From NCBI GenBank assembly GCA_000469685.2, contig LS997562.1, positions 20,489,920 to 20,553,919 of the forward strand: a DNA stretch of 64,000 nt, given 5' to 3'. The position numbers and the translations under genes were made by a program. Origin of the DNA: Haemonchus contortus (lineage: Eukaryota; Nematoda; Chromadorea; Rhabditida; Trichostrongylidae). The notes beneath the pieces were generated by a model. That model was not told the DNA's origin and ran no database searches. It saw nothing but the letters and a program-made list of their open reading frames with translations. The stretch's first letter is position 1. Every line of letters begins with the position of its first letter. Shown here piece after piece: positions 20,686-33,400 of the stretch.

Positions 20686-22640
20686 GTAACATGTACAGTC
20701 AGTACATGAATACAGCGTACTACGAAAACAAATATAAATAATCAAGATCCAAGAGAACCAGGTAGTAAAAGAACAGCTGATCAAAGCAAAAGCCATTGAA
20801 AGAGAAATGATACATTATAAAACTTCCACTAAGGCAAAACTAAAAATGAGCCTAACCAGTGTAGCTCTCAGCCAAGTATTTTTTCAGTGCTCGTTTGAAC
20901 TGCGACAAAGTTTTGGGCAGGGAGTATTTTTTAACAAATTCACGAAAACACAGAAGATGCCCGATTAAGAAAGAAATTTGCTCTAACATTGGACCTAGAC
21001 CTAGGAAAGTATGGTTTCAAATTATTCCCACGGGTATTTGATGGTTGAAGAGTGAGAGCTCCCTTTAAATCAACAACTGATCTCCCAGTGAGTATTCTAA
21101 ATAGCATAACAACATCTTGCTTCTTCCTTCTACTAAGAAGTGACTCGATTCCAAGCATTCTATTCCTTGTAGTTGCTCCAGGGATGGATTTATAACAGAA
21201 ACCCAAAGCCCGAATCAAGACTTTCCTTGTAAAACTATTCTGCACAGCTTCTAATCTATTAGTATCTTTTTTAGTTCGAGGAAAGAATACTTCCAATCCA
21301 TATTCAAGAATCGGGCGCACATATATTTTATAAGCTTTCACAAGTATGCCAGGGTCCCTAGTATATAGGCTCCTCAATAATTGAAGAAGCCTCCTCTCAG
21401 CTTTATTTGCTATCGTCATACAATGAGAATCGAACATCAGTTTACGATCAATAATGAAGCCCAGGTCTCTCATTTCCCTCACCTCATTGAGTTGATCACC
21501 ATCCATGAAATAATTTGAACCGCGACTATTGCTACCTAAATGCAGAAGTGAAGATTTATCAAGAGCCAAGGGAAGATCCCATACATTAGACCAGCTGACT
21601 ACCGCAGCTATAGCCTCCTGTACTCCTCTTACATCCTCATCAACCGAGATCGACTTATAAATTTTAATATCATCAGCGAAAACTTTGCAGTTGACGCCAG
21701 CCTGCTCCACAACCTTGGGCAAGTCATAGGAGTAGACGCAAAACAATACAGGCGAAAGGACGGCTCCCTGCGGAACACCACTGGGCACAGCCTTTATCGA
21801 CGAAAGCGATTCATTTATCCTTAATTGAAACGTCCTTTGATCAAGGAAAGAACTAATTCATTGAACAATTCTATCATGTACACCAACATGCTTAAGTTTC
21901 ATCAGAAGTTTAGCATGATTAACCTTGTCAAACGCTTTGCGGAAGTCGAAATAGACAACATCCACATCCTTCTTATCATCCAAGGCCTTTGTCCAGTCAT
22001 TCAACACTTCAAGCATTTGAGTAACCGTAGATCTCCCTCTTCTGAATCCATGTTGGGATTCAGGCAAGATCTTATTACTTTCCAGATGCTCAGTCAAAAC
22101 CCTCTTAACGACTTTTTTCAAAAACTCTGCAAAAAATGGAAGTAATACTAACCGGTCTATAGTTCCTCGCATTAGAAAAGGGAGGTTTCTTTGGAATAGG
22201 GACTATATAGGAATGTTTCCACCTGTCGGGGACTTCCCCCCGGATGAAGCTCAGATTAAAGATGAATTGCAATGGTCCGACTATCGATGGAGAACTTTCT
22301 TGATAAAGCAAAGCGGAATTCCATCTGGAGTGACGGAGGAACCATTTTTTCCACTTGGAAAGAAGCTCAGAAATTTCGTTGACATTGAACCACAACGAGT
22401 CCTGCATTTGAGGAAACGAATCCGACCAGTCGTAGCGCATACCTACAGTATTATCATTCTTCACAAAAACCTCCTCAAACACTTTTGCGAACAGCCTTGT
22501 CAAGATCAGAAACAGCGGTAACACCACCTGGTTCTAGTACAACTGGTACAATTCCCTTCGATTTTGTTCTAGATTTAATATACTTATCATTGTGTCAACG
22601 TGATGCAGCTCGATTGTCTTCAATTGTGAATTTTCTGGTC
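20665..22640 (-). pseudogene. CR1/jockey-like non-LTR retrotransposon, decayed reverse transcriptase
   Basis: On the minus strand three blocks carry the motifs of a non-LTR reverse transcriptase in order: NYRPVSI (near 22150), HGFRRGRST and YFDFRKAFD (domain A, near 21930), SGVPQGAVLSP (domain B, near 21780), FADD (domain C catalytic pair, near 21675), and a thumb region with DLGFIID. The blocks are separated by a frameshift near 22110-22125 beside an A/T run, an in-frame stop near 21860, and at least one more disruption near 22500. It is therefore inactive. An (AAAT)n tail at about 20665-20685 marks the 3' end on the minus strand. No endonuclease was found upstream, so it is 5'-truncated. 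Confidence 0.9.
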
Positions 22641-24239
22641 CACCGAAGCCGGATGTAACTCTGAATTTTCACAAGCCAGATTTTAAGGTCCCGTGAACGC
22701 TTGATTCAGTGACTTTCGAAATGCCCCGACCCCCACCCTGTGGGCCTGACCTTAAGACCTTTTTGTTGCATCTATCTGCAACGGGTGTGTGGAGGCGTTT
22801 CAGTGTGTCTTCAGATTACCGTACAGTACATTCACGGGACTTTGAAAACCGTCGTGTGAAAGCTCCGCTTAGGGCTTCTCATTTGACTGACCAGATAAGC
22901 GTTCTGAAACGCTATGTTGGTGTAATGACACCTCTCTTTTGCCGCCTGTCTCAAGTTCAAACGGCCGGGACATCATTCATGTCAGAAATTTCCTTACTGA
23001 CATTTAACAGGGAGGAACATTGAATGGGTGGCACCCTTGTGCAATACATAAGTTACCTCACTAGGTGGACCATAGAGAAGATAACACGGACAAATGCAAA
23101 TCGTTCACTCCACTGACACTTGGTGGTACTGTAATGTCATTTTGAAGCCTCATTGGGGTGCGCCGCGCGCGAAGTGGGCGGGGTGACCTACTTTCGACGG
23201 ACGCGCGCAACGGACGTTCTCCCGGTGAAAGTCGTCCAAAGTATGGTCTGAGACAGAGATGGGGTGGACATACAGAGTGGCCCCGCCTATAAACATGAAC
23301 CGGGAATCACGTCTCAGGTCAACGCCAGTCGAATTAACAAGCCTTCTCTTTTTTTCTAAATCATTTGATTGGTACCAAACTTTTCGGGGAAGATAAAAAG
23401 TTTAATTAAGCATCAGGTGTTGTTCAACTTCCGCTTAGATTCGAAGTGCCTCGTAAGAGAGTATTTAGGATATGGTAACTTCTCACAGAAAATCGCATCG
23501 TGTTCACCACACCCTTCGCGCGCTTTGGAGGATAAGTTTTGAATTCCACAGGAAGGGCACGGTAGTCGCACGGTAGGATCACTGTCGCTCGTCTTTAGAA
23601 TTCGGGAGAAGTACCCCGTCACCTGAATATTGTCTCAGAGGTGGAAGGGGAGGCTGCTTACCTTTATTTGGTCATCCCGATTCCAAGTAGAAGTCGAGGG
23701 AACTCGCGTCCGGTCAACATTAGAAATCCTTCACTCTTTTACCTGCGCTATTTGAACATGTCGTCATAGTCGATTCATGACTGCTGTAAGAATTGCTAGT
23801 GTCACTATGACTGACGGAAAGCTCGGGAATAAGTGAACTGCTGTTTACAGGGTTTCTGGTCTTTGTAGAGTTTAGGGTAGTTTAGAAGTAACCAAAGATT
23901 CAAGTGAATTTCAGAGACGACTTTTATGATCCACGTCTGTTGGGATTCGTTTCTGTTGCAGTGGTATCTATATGCCTAATTATAAGTAACATTTTCTTCT
24001 TATCTCAAAGCGGAAACCTAAAGCCACCTGATCAGAGGGTTGATAAAGGTATGGCCTTATTTCACAGAAAACTATCAGTAGCCTTCCTGAACATTATCTT
24101 TACTTCCTTTATCACTGTTACTGCTGTCTCAAGTTTCCCTTTACATACGGAACTATACTTTCAGTTATTTCATTTCCCTCCTTTTATACGTAGCCTCCCC
24201 TGACATTATTTCTCCAATCTATGCATTCTAGTTCTGTAG
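22641..24239. other. Intergenic stretch
   Basis: A SINE scrap near 23370-23400 is the only repeat seen. A 99-codon plus-strand frame at 23904-24203 has two hydrophobic stretches and might be a membrane-protein exon. It lacks convincing splice sites and was not called. Confidence 0.4.
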
Positions 24240-24508
24240 GGCTGCTTTCATAGTACGCCGGCTGGCCGGCAGGCGTGCCACGATGCAGTGCTAGAGGGGA
24301 GGAGGGCGGCAGACGGTCGGTCAGCCCCTCGAAGAACTGTAAACAAGGAGAGGAACAAGATCAAAAACCATTTGTACAAGCCCCTGGTTGTTTGGTTTTT
24401 GAACTTGTTCTTCTTTGTTTTCACCCCTTCGACCGACCGTCTGCCGCCCTCCTCCCCCTAGCACTGCCTCGTGGCACGCAGGCTGGCCTGCGGACTATGA
24501 AAGCAGCC
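24240..24508. mobile_element. Palindromic MITE sharing ends with the 12866-13323 element
   Basis: About 90 bp at the left (GGCTGCTTTCATAGT, then a GCCGGC-rich stretch and GGAGGGCGGCAGACGGTCGG) recur as the reverse complement at the right, around a loop of about 90 bp. The first 15 bases match the ends of the GC-rich foldback in the dyf-11 intron almost exactly. Both are probably non-autonomous relatives. No transposase is present, and no target duplication was certain. Confidence 0.85.
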
Positions 24509-25347
24509 TATCCTTCTCTTTCTTTCACCTCCTAGAACCATTTACTGCGTTCCTCTGCTTCATTATAGCTATTCCTCCACCTGATTATCCCCACTTCTTT
24601 GCCTGTCCTAGGTGACACTTTGGACGAACCCGTGACCTGAGGCCCTTGACCGTTTTCAAGGCAGAAAGAATAGTAAGTAGGTGGGAGAAGGGAAGAGGAA
24701 TATTGTAATCAACGGTACTCAAAAAATTCTACTCAATTTCATTTCCGCTATTTTCTGAACTCTCTCAGCAGGGTAGAATCCTAGGTTGCGGGTGACGCCA
24801 AATTCCCACGACAAGCGGAGTGGTCTTGCTGCAAGTACTATAATTATCCAGTAATATTCGAACCTTCCTCTTCAGACCGAGCGATAGGCTCTGGATATAA
24901 AACCCATTTCTCTAGGACGCTGGCCCTAGACATCTCCCCTCCCTTCCTCCCTTGGTACTTCTCTCCTGGCTAGGCTTGAGCAAAAGGCTTAAGCACCATT
25001 CAGGCTTCAAAAGTAGGCACTCATTTTTCTTTGCGCTCTAGCACTTTGCGTTAGGGACGCAGAGCTCCGCTCCATCTAAATTTTCACCTTCAACGTCCTT
25101 ATCTGCAAGAAAATGCACCAATTATCCTCTTAGTCTATTACAACCGTGATACTTGTTAACAAGTCAGAAATATCCGATATTTATACTATTTATTTATATT
25201 TTTAGATTTTTCACTCAATTTTTCAGATGCTCAATCCGGCTACATGGAATGACGATCAAGGTGGAGAAAAATCACTGTTTAGAGTTGTGTTTCTTGGAAT
25301 ATTAAATGAAGATGTTCATAAAAGTACTGTTTTTGAAGTTGTCTTCA

Positions 25348-25608
25348 CGGGGCGGTAAAGATGTAATGGCAAGTGTGGCACGCATTGTCGGGGGTTCGAA
25401 TCCCGAATCGGTATCTGTTAAGCCAATCGGACCATCACCACTGGTGGGTCGCTTGATTGGTGCTAAACTTATAAGGGAGGATAAAAGCACTAGCTTTACG
25501 CCGGTCAACCACTGCCAATCATTGTATAGGCAACGTACCCATCCAATACGCCACTACGTTCCTGAGCGAGAGTTGAATGCGTGGAGGCGTCCTTCGGACT
25601 GATTGAAG
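25348..25608 (+). mobile_element. tRNA-derived SINE
   Basis: It has TAATGGCAAGTGTGGCAC, then the B box GGTTCGAATCC (25393-25403), then the family body (GGGAGGATAAAAGC, CATTGTATAGGCAACGT, ATACGCCACTACG, GAATGCG). It is intergenic, upstream of the MOLO1-family gene's 3' end. Confidence 0.8.
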
Positions 25609-26239
25609 TCCCACGACTTTATCCAGAGCTTTAGACTTTATTCTTGACGTATTAATGAGATGTTCACTGAACAATATTCCTGTCAAGCTGTGCCAATCAA
25701 GTTCCTCGGCAGTCTGGTTCCCACCTCATCCCTCTTTCTGTGACACTTCTTGCACATGTACCCAAGTTCAGATGTACGGTAATGACTTCAGGTGACAATG
25801 AACACGTGTTTAAGTGAAAGGTATAGTTTTAATTTGATAATAGCCTTAGAATAGCTCAATATCGATCGCTTCCTGTTTCTGCTAGCAAGCAGAATGCCCA
25901 CTACCATTATCAATTCCCGTATCACAGCCACTAGCAAAAAGATTGGGGGGAGGGGGTGTGTGGGTCAAGAGGTGCCGTCACACCCCAGCGTTATCGTCGC
26001 GCGCGTCATTCGATTCAGGCATCACCACATCTGCTGCAGGCTCTGTCATTTTGCCAAGATTCATCAGAACAACTTTTTCTCCGGAAGAACTTCTTCCGTG
26101 CTTCCTTTCACGATTTTTGTTCATTTGTACCTATATTTGTCACATTCTTGATGCAAATGTAAATAAATAAAGATATATAAATAAGCAACACATTCTTTGG
26201 AGAAAAAAAGATGAATTTCCTTTCTGAGTAAGGGTTCAG

Positions 26240-26466
26240 TTTCAAGAGTTCAACGACGTGTGCTGTTTCATCCGACATGCGACCTCGACGAACAGCGTTG
26301 CCGGCCACGCGTAGACAACGCTGTACACCGATCGATACCAACTGAACGCAATCGAATGTGTCCAAGCGCGACTGTCTATGAACGCAATCTGCCCTGCGTT
26401 GTCAACTTGTGGAAAACAACGCTGTTGCAGTTCGGATGAAACAATATACGTCGTTGAACTCTGAAA
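26240..26466. mobile_element. Foldback MITE
   Basis: The left end GAGTTCAACGACGTGTG followed by TGTTTCATCCG recurs inverted at the right as CGGATGAAACAATATACG then TCGTTGAACTC. A second inner pair (ACAGCGTTG and CAACGCTGT) extends the arms. No coding capacity was found. Confidence 0.7.
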
Positions 26467-27339
26467 GCACCTAAAAGACATATGGCCTACAAGGTTTTCT
26501 GCAATGCCGTTTCAGGACCACTGCAGTCGCAACGCCGGGTGGTTCAGTCGCGGCGCGGCCACCGCGGATAAGTGTGTAGGGAAAAAAATGAATGAAATGG
26601 TCCCACCTTGTCCCCGCCTTAGAGCTTCAGGGTACTAAATAATAATATTTTTGGAGCCCACACAGAAGTTACCCAGAAAAAATGGGTAGCTAACTGCTGA
26701 AGTCTATAGATGAGATATCTTTACCTCCTTCACCTCTTCGTGTAGATCTCCATCAGAAATGGGGTTTCAGTCTCGTTCTTCTGATACTTCTGCTCCTATT
26801 AGGTTACTCTAACAACTTGTAAGTAAAGTATTTATTTCAATAGAAAATGAGTATCATCGGGCACCGACCATTCAGCACACAGGGGATTCTTTGAAAAAAT
26901 TTTTCGGTGATTTCTTATGGAATTCACCTATAATACTACGTATAGACACATGGCTTGCGGAAAGTACATTCCCTTGAAACCCGGCATAAGATACGGAAGA
27001 CGTCGCTCTGAAGATGTAGATACAGATATAGAAAGGAGCCAGAGAGAATGGTTGGAGTTCTCCACAAGTGAAATGAGCAGATGATTCTAAGCAGTAGGGA
27101 ACATTGAGCAGAACTCATCAGAATGGTAACAGTAACTCACGATCGCAACATATGCTTCTAGCCGTAACGCCCTCAGCCCTTCAACGTTCTACAGGAAGGG
27201 TGGTACACTTCAAGAAATGAGGTGGTAGAGTATGTAGCGAGTGAGGTTACGAGAGGTGTGACGTAGCGGAAAGATCGAGGCACAATCGTTCGACCCGACT
27301 GGCTATCGACACACAGATCGATATAGGGGGCCAAGCCAA

Positions 27340-27464
27340 TCAATAGATCAATTCCTCTCTTGTTTGGGTTTCTTGCTTCCTGTTTGGATCGAGGAATGGC
27401 AGATCTTTCGGGTCCTGAGGTGACGGCGGTTGTCCGTTGCGAGGAATCAGTGTGGCACGAGGAA
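27340..27464 (-). CDS. MOLO1-family gene, last exon with stop codon
   Basis: A 125-bp exon after ATTTGCAG, entering in phase 1 and ending at TGA (27342-27340). It encodes PRATLIPRNGQPPSPQDPKD, then LPFLDPNRKQETQTREELIY. The phases of all nine exons close exactly at this stop. A possible AATAAA (minus strand, 26831-26836) lies about 500 bp downstream; its use is unproven. Confidence 0.87.
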
Positions 27465-30400
27465 CTGCAAATGAATACGGTATAGTATAGACTCAATCGA
27501 TAGTAATCAATATTCTCAAAAACCATTCTTCTAACTAGATCAAGCTCTAGGAGGGCTCGCAACAGGCTACTAGAAAACCAAATGATGACTTACTCGTCCC
27601 GTAGAGCTCTGTAGGTGGCAGAATCATGGGTGGCGTAAGCTCACTGGGTGCATAGACTCCTCCGGGTGCCGAATATTCTGATCCAGGTGCACGTGGAATA
27701 GAGCCGGGATCACTGTCACGAACCTGTAAATTTTTTGACTAGGAAAAGGTCCTGAGAACAATGAGTAGAGCATTTCCACAAAACCAACCACACGTGGTTT
27801 CTTGAATGTTGGCGTTTCATGGTTTACCGCATGTCTGAAGGTGGACGACGGAGTCACGGGGACGCTAGCACCAGGCGGTGGTGGATACGGTAATGGACTA
27901 CCGGAATACGGTGTTGAATAGATTTGATCTCCCAGAGGAGAACGTCTGAAAGCGATTCTTACTGATGGATTGAGAAACAAACATATAGGGAAATTATGAA
28001 GATTCTGGCTTTGGCTAATTCCAGAGCGACTTCGCCCATACATTCGACGTCGACTCAGTTTGGAGAAGGGCTGAAAGCGTATTTGCCCCGGACTACAATC
28101 ACTTCTTTGCAGGAGCTTTGTAGTCACATGACCCAAGACGAGCTCTTCCTCTAACATACCAATAGCATACCCTCGTGAATTAGCCACTTTCTATTTCCTT
28201 CAACCAGACGCGTACAGCTCTTCACCCGAATGCAGTGATATATACCTCTATCTACCAGTATTTTGTTTTGCTCCCATTTGGACCCAAAGTTCCTCATTGG
28301 TCAACCCCCCAACCCAGAGAAGGCGGTGTGCAATTCATGTGATGGCGGAGGGAATTGGGTGACAGATACAAGCGTGGGAAATCGGCCGCATAGTGTCAGA
28401 TCCACTGGAAAAGGGTGTCACGACCCTTTCCCAGTGGATCTGACATTTTGCCAGCCATTTGCCCCTTTTTACATTCTCGTCCTATGTGAATGCTTCGTCC
28501 TATGTGAACCATGTGAATGTTAACGATGTGGACCCAGTGGAACGATGAAGCATCTAATCCAGTGGAACGATAAAGCATAAGAATGAAGTTTTCGGCTCTC
28601 AGCAGAAATGCGCCCCGTACTAAACTTCCCTTCAAAATCTTCGTAGGGACGATGTACCCGTACTACCACTGCCTCTTGTGTTTGTCCCACAACTTAGAAG
28701 ATGTAGCCGTTCTCCAAGGGCCGCCTAGTCTGCAATTCTCCCGAATTGGTCCAAATGTGTGCGTGGTTTCGGTCGGTTGCATGATAACCCTCGCTTCGTC
28801 GTTTTATTATCAGTACTGATCTTTTTATTCCTCTCAACGGTAATCTACAACTCGCCTTTTCTGAGGGGTACGGTAAACGTGATGGGTTTTATATAAAAGG
28901 TGAATGATAAAGCTTTTGGCGTTCCGTCTGAGGGATGGGCCCCCACACTCGACTTCCCTTCAAAATCGTAGTGACATAATGAATGCGTACGTGGTGTTTA
29001 CAATAAGTTGCGGTAGTCAGCTCATGCACAAGTCAGCGTTTTCGAGCTCGTAAACAAGTCTGATACATATATGTATATCAAAGGACCCCTGAATGCAGTA
29101 AGGCTTGATTGACCTGGGCGAGTAGTGATCTGGGACTCAATCCCCTATGTGTGATAGCGAGCTACTTGCCTTTTCACCCCATCCCCAGAAAATGCAAGAT
29201 TGCTTGCGGCAGGGGCTCTCAGAAATTTCACAAAATGGTCAACCATGTAAAGGTTGAGTGTTTGGTTGATCTTAGCGAATCGCAAGACTTACCCTGGATG
29301 TCCAGGAGGTGTGATCACATATAATGGTTCTACAGTCTTGTAGGACGGTAAGGTGTTCACATGGTAGACGTCCTTGTTTCGTTTAGCACAACAGCAGCAG
29401 AATCTTGCCAAGAACATCGACAGCAGTACACCGGTGATGCAAAGTACAATAAGGACCGCAGCGATCAGACCAATAATAGGCTGAAAATGGCATATACAAT
29501 CCATAAACAAGTACAGTAGATTAGCAACTGAAACGCTAAACTACGTAAGTAAAAACTCAGACTTTTACTCATTCGACCCAAAATCTCTTAGTCACCTTCC
29601 AGTTAAGAAATGGGCTGAATAAATTTCCGAGTACCAAGGAGGAAAGGAACAAAATAGCAACTGAAACACTAAACTGAGAGATTAGTCCTTCACCCATTTG
29701 ACCCGAAATCCTTCCAGACACCTCCCTGTACTAAATTTGGGCTTACTAGTTTCTCAAGTACCAAGGTGGAAAGGAATGATACAGGGTGACGATCAGGTAG
29801 AGAACCGGTAAGTTGCGTCACCATTCCGTTATCCGTCCAGCTATGCTTTCCGGTCTTCTGGAGTCGAGTTATTAAAGATGGGCGTAGAGGAAAGGAGAAA
29901 GGGAGTAGGTGCTAGAACTGCTGCTTGTCGCGCGAAGTTTGAGCATGGCGCATACACGGTCATGGTTTGTATTGAAGCTGACAACTTCCTGAGCATTGGA
30001 ACGTCATCAGTAACGAATGACAGAGTAAAACGAGTGCATTACGGAATACGCAACATTTAGCCATGAATAATCAGGGTTTTCTGGAGGCAAGAGGTAAGGT
30101 GATGGAGTATAAGCTCAGGTGTCTGCAATTGATCATCGATAACAGCATTGATTTTGGTTGACATAGCAGTTAAAAAAGGGAAGATTCGGCCCCCCCCCCC
30201 TCCCAATTATTTCTCAACTGGATGGAACCCCTAGAGTGGGATACGGTATTGATCGATGCGATTTTTTTTTTGGAAACGTCCCTCTAGCTGAGATTTTCGG
30301 CTAACCTTGCGGTCTAAAGCGGTCATAAATTAGGAACATCGTTTAGTTGGCAATGGCTGGTGACGTTTGACATGCGACAAGGTCGGTCAAGCCGGCCAAG

Positions 30401-33400
30401 ATCGCATCTTACCAGACGATCAGTACCCACCATGAAACGGCGATGCTAAAAAGTCGTGAAAAATTTTGCCGACCAACGGAAAGATCGCTTGTTGAGATGC
30501 GATCTGACAATGAGGCTGATAAGCAGTAAGATGGGCCCCATCTGGGTGTTGTGAAAAATTAAGTGGAACCGCTACTGTTTCCGAAACATTAGCGGTAATG
30601 AAATTTGCAGCGGAGCAAAGAGAGACCCCAAATTTGACGACGAATTAGCGAATTTCGCTATGCCTCAACACTTTTTCGCTTAACGATTATTTTCCGTCCA
30701 CCATATTCGGAACCAGAAAGGGTTGACAAGGGAAAACCTCTGGAACTCTTCCATGTGCGAACTCCCCCTCTGGTGGATGATGGTGCCACGAGTAATTCAA
30801 ATGATGGAACCCTGTTCAACGAATTGAAAAAATACTTCATTATTGAAGAGTTTAGATGGGGGAGGGGCTAGAATCCGATAATGTCTATGTGTTGAACGGA
30901 AGTTGGTTCATAGCAGTTCAGAAGAAAGTTTAAAAAATCGAAATTCCAAAAGTCATAGCAAGGCCGAAAAGAAGAAAAAGACAGAATTTTGAAGTTCTTT
31001 TTTTCGTTCATGAAAATATTCCATCAAAAAACACCATACGCTCTGTAGACCTGATGAACTTCCGATGGCTTCGGTTGGTTAGTAAACTGGATTTTTAATA
31101 ATTTGCTCAACACTCCTACATGACTCAGGAAGCGTTTACCCCCAGGGATGTTCTAGAACACTGATTGAGTGGATCTTGTGAATTTGGGAATTTTTCAAAA
31201 AGAAAGTAATACTCACTAAAATATATTATAGATTGCAGAGCTCAGTGCGAAAATTGGTGATTTTTGAAAAAGTTTTCGAACGAATCGTTGAAGTATTGTG
31301 CTGGTCCTAGAGTGCCGGGATGGGGATGTAGTAGGACCCTCCTCTAGAGACAGGCCCTTTTTCAGAATTCCAGTAAAAGACTGAGTAAATTGCCAGAATA
31401 CTGTCAGAGATTGTGCCTGCTCTCCGTCTTATAACAATTTTCGAGAGAAGAGATTTGAACTTGAAATGCAATAGCACAAAAAGGAAGGGACTACCATCCT
31501 AGCTCTCGTTCTTTTCCTATTTGTCGTCGCTTACATTGGCTCCTGCTACCTTTTCTTATGACGGAATTAGATGCCACCAAATCCAAAACAAACTTCTATT
31601 CACGAGGTTACTCTAACTCCCTAAGTTTACGGACTGATAAAAATCGAAATCGCCTTCTCCATTTACAGTTTTTATTCTGACATGGGGAATACCTTACATG
31701 GGGTTTTTCCTTTCGAGGACTTCTACGGTACATTACAAAAAGGTAACCTTGGGAGACTGTTTCAGGACTTTTTTTTGGATAAGAATCTTTATAACAAAAA
31801 GGACGTGTCGGCGCTCAGGTTGGCGTATGGCATGAACCCTTGGCCCTTGGAGTTGAGGAAGCTCGCGAATCAGTCGATTGCCGACCAAATTGTACCGTAA
31901 GCCCCCCCCCCCCCCCCAGAAATACAGTACACATATCGCTCGCCATCAGAAGGTTCGATAAATATTACAAGTAATAAAAAAGAAGTAATGAATCATGGAA
32001 ACAGGCCAAGATGGAATGATTTTTTCAGCTTTTCAAAAACGCCAATTCAGTTTTCCGGTCCGTGAAAAATGACTGTCCCACTTGGGCGCACAAGGAGGGC
32101 AAGCCGGTTCGGCAAGGGTATCCCACGTGAACCGGCTCTCAGATTACACAAATTTGTACGGAATTTTTTTTTAATCATCGTCAGTCCCTTCCCCGTCTAT
32201 CTCATCAGCCCCTCCCCTCCTACCTTCGCCGACAAACACGTCCAAAGAGTGGACCTATAAAAGAGAAGCGATAGGATCGAATACGAAGGGAGTCCAAGAC
32301 AGAACATTGAAAACTGCTCGATATCTGATTTTTCACATGGGAACACTTTAGAAAGGGAAATACTTGCAGGGATGAGTGTGGGGGTGGTCGATTCTGCCTA
32401 CAATAGTGGTTATTAGTGGTAATAAATATGTATAGAATAGTAATCATCTATTAAAATGAAGGCAGCCCGGTCCAGTATGAAGAAATGTTAGATGGCGGTG
32501 GTTGCCTGCCGCTGATAGGTTTTGCATTTGCGCTTGCCTTTGATTTGAAATAAATCACACTCCTTTTAAAATGTGCTCCCATCGCCCACCAAACAGGAAA
32601 TCGTGATGATCAACTCCCATGGCAGTTTAGGAACAGAAAGTCCTTGGTTAGTCACACTCATTTTTTTTTCCAAATACGAGATGATCACATGGGAGAAGGC
32701 TATGGGAAAGCCTACATTTGGCACTGGCCCAATGTACTATTTGTATATCGATAAAAATAACCGATAAATGATTAGAAACGTACCAGCCATGATTCTGCCC
32801 GTTGCACTGGATTTGAGACAACATCCTTGTAATTGCTGAGGAGGAATTGGAGTGCTAACGTGTTGTCAGCGTCTCCTTCCGTTCCCTGAAATAATGGAAT
32901 ATTCTTTATTGAGGAAATTCCTTATGAATTTATCAGAAATTCCCAGGCTTCCTGCTTCTCTTTTTCGAATTACCGATCGATAAAAAGAGAAGTCCAGTTC
33001 ACACATATCCATTGCACGCCATTTTTGCCATAGTAAATAGAGACTGGTCTAAGCTTTTTGATAGGAAACCCTACCATGAGCATTTTTTATTTTTATTTTT
33101 TTATTATTAAATACGAATGGAAAAAGAAAAACTCCTATCGAAAAAAAGAACCTCCTTCCTAGAAGAAGTTTCGTATTCAGGCCTTTTTCCCGATTCAAAG
33201 AGAATTAAACAAAATTCCCAGATTGAAAATTCTATACTTTTCAGATTTGAATATTGTGGGAGGAACATTGACCTTAGAGGAAAACTCATCTCATCCTTCT
33301 TGAGAGTTCGTACGCCTGCCGTTCTTCTTTAATTTCGGAACCAATTAACCCATTGACGACATTCATGTTGGGTATGTGACGTTACGTTCGTCCGAGGATG

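Noticed and set aside
25391..25405. Possible tRNA gene suggested by GGTTCGAATCCC
   Set aside because: The flanks do not fold into a cloverleaf with an acceptor stem, and the same body follows it in many copies, so it is a SINE head.
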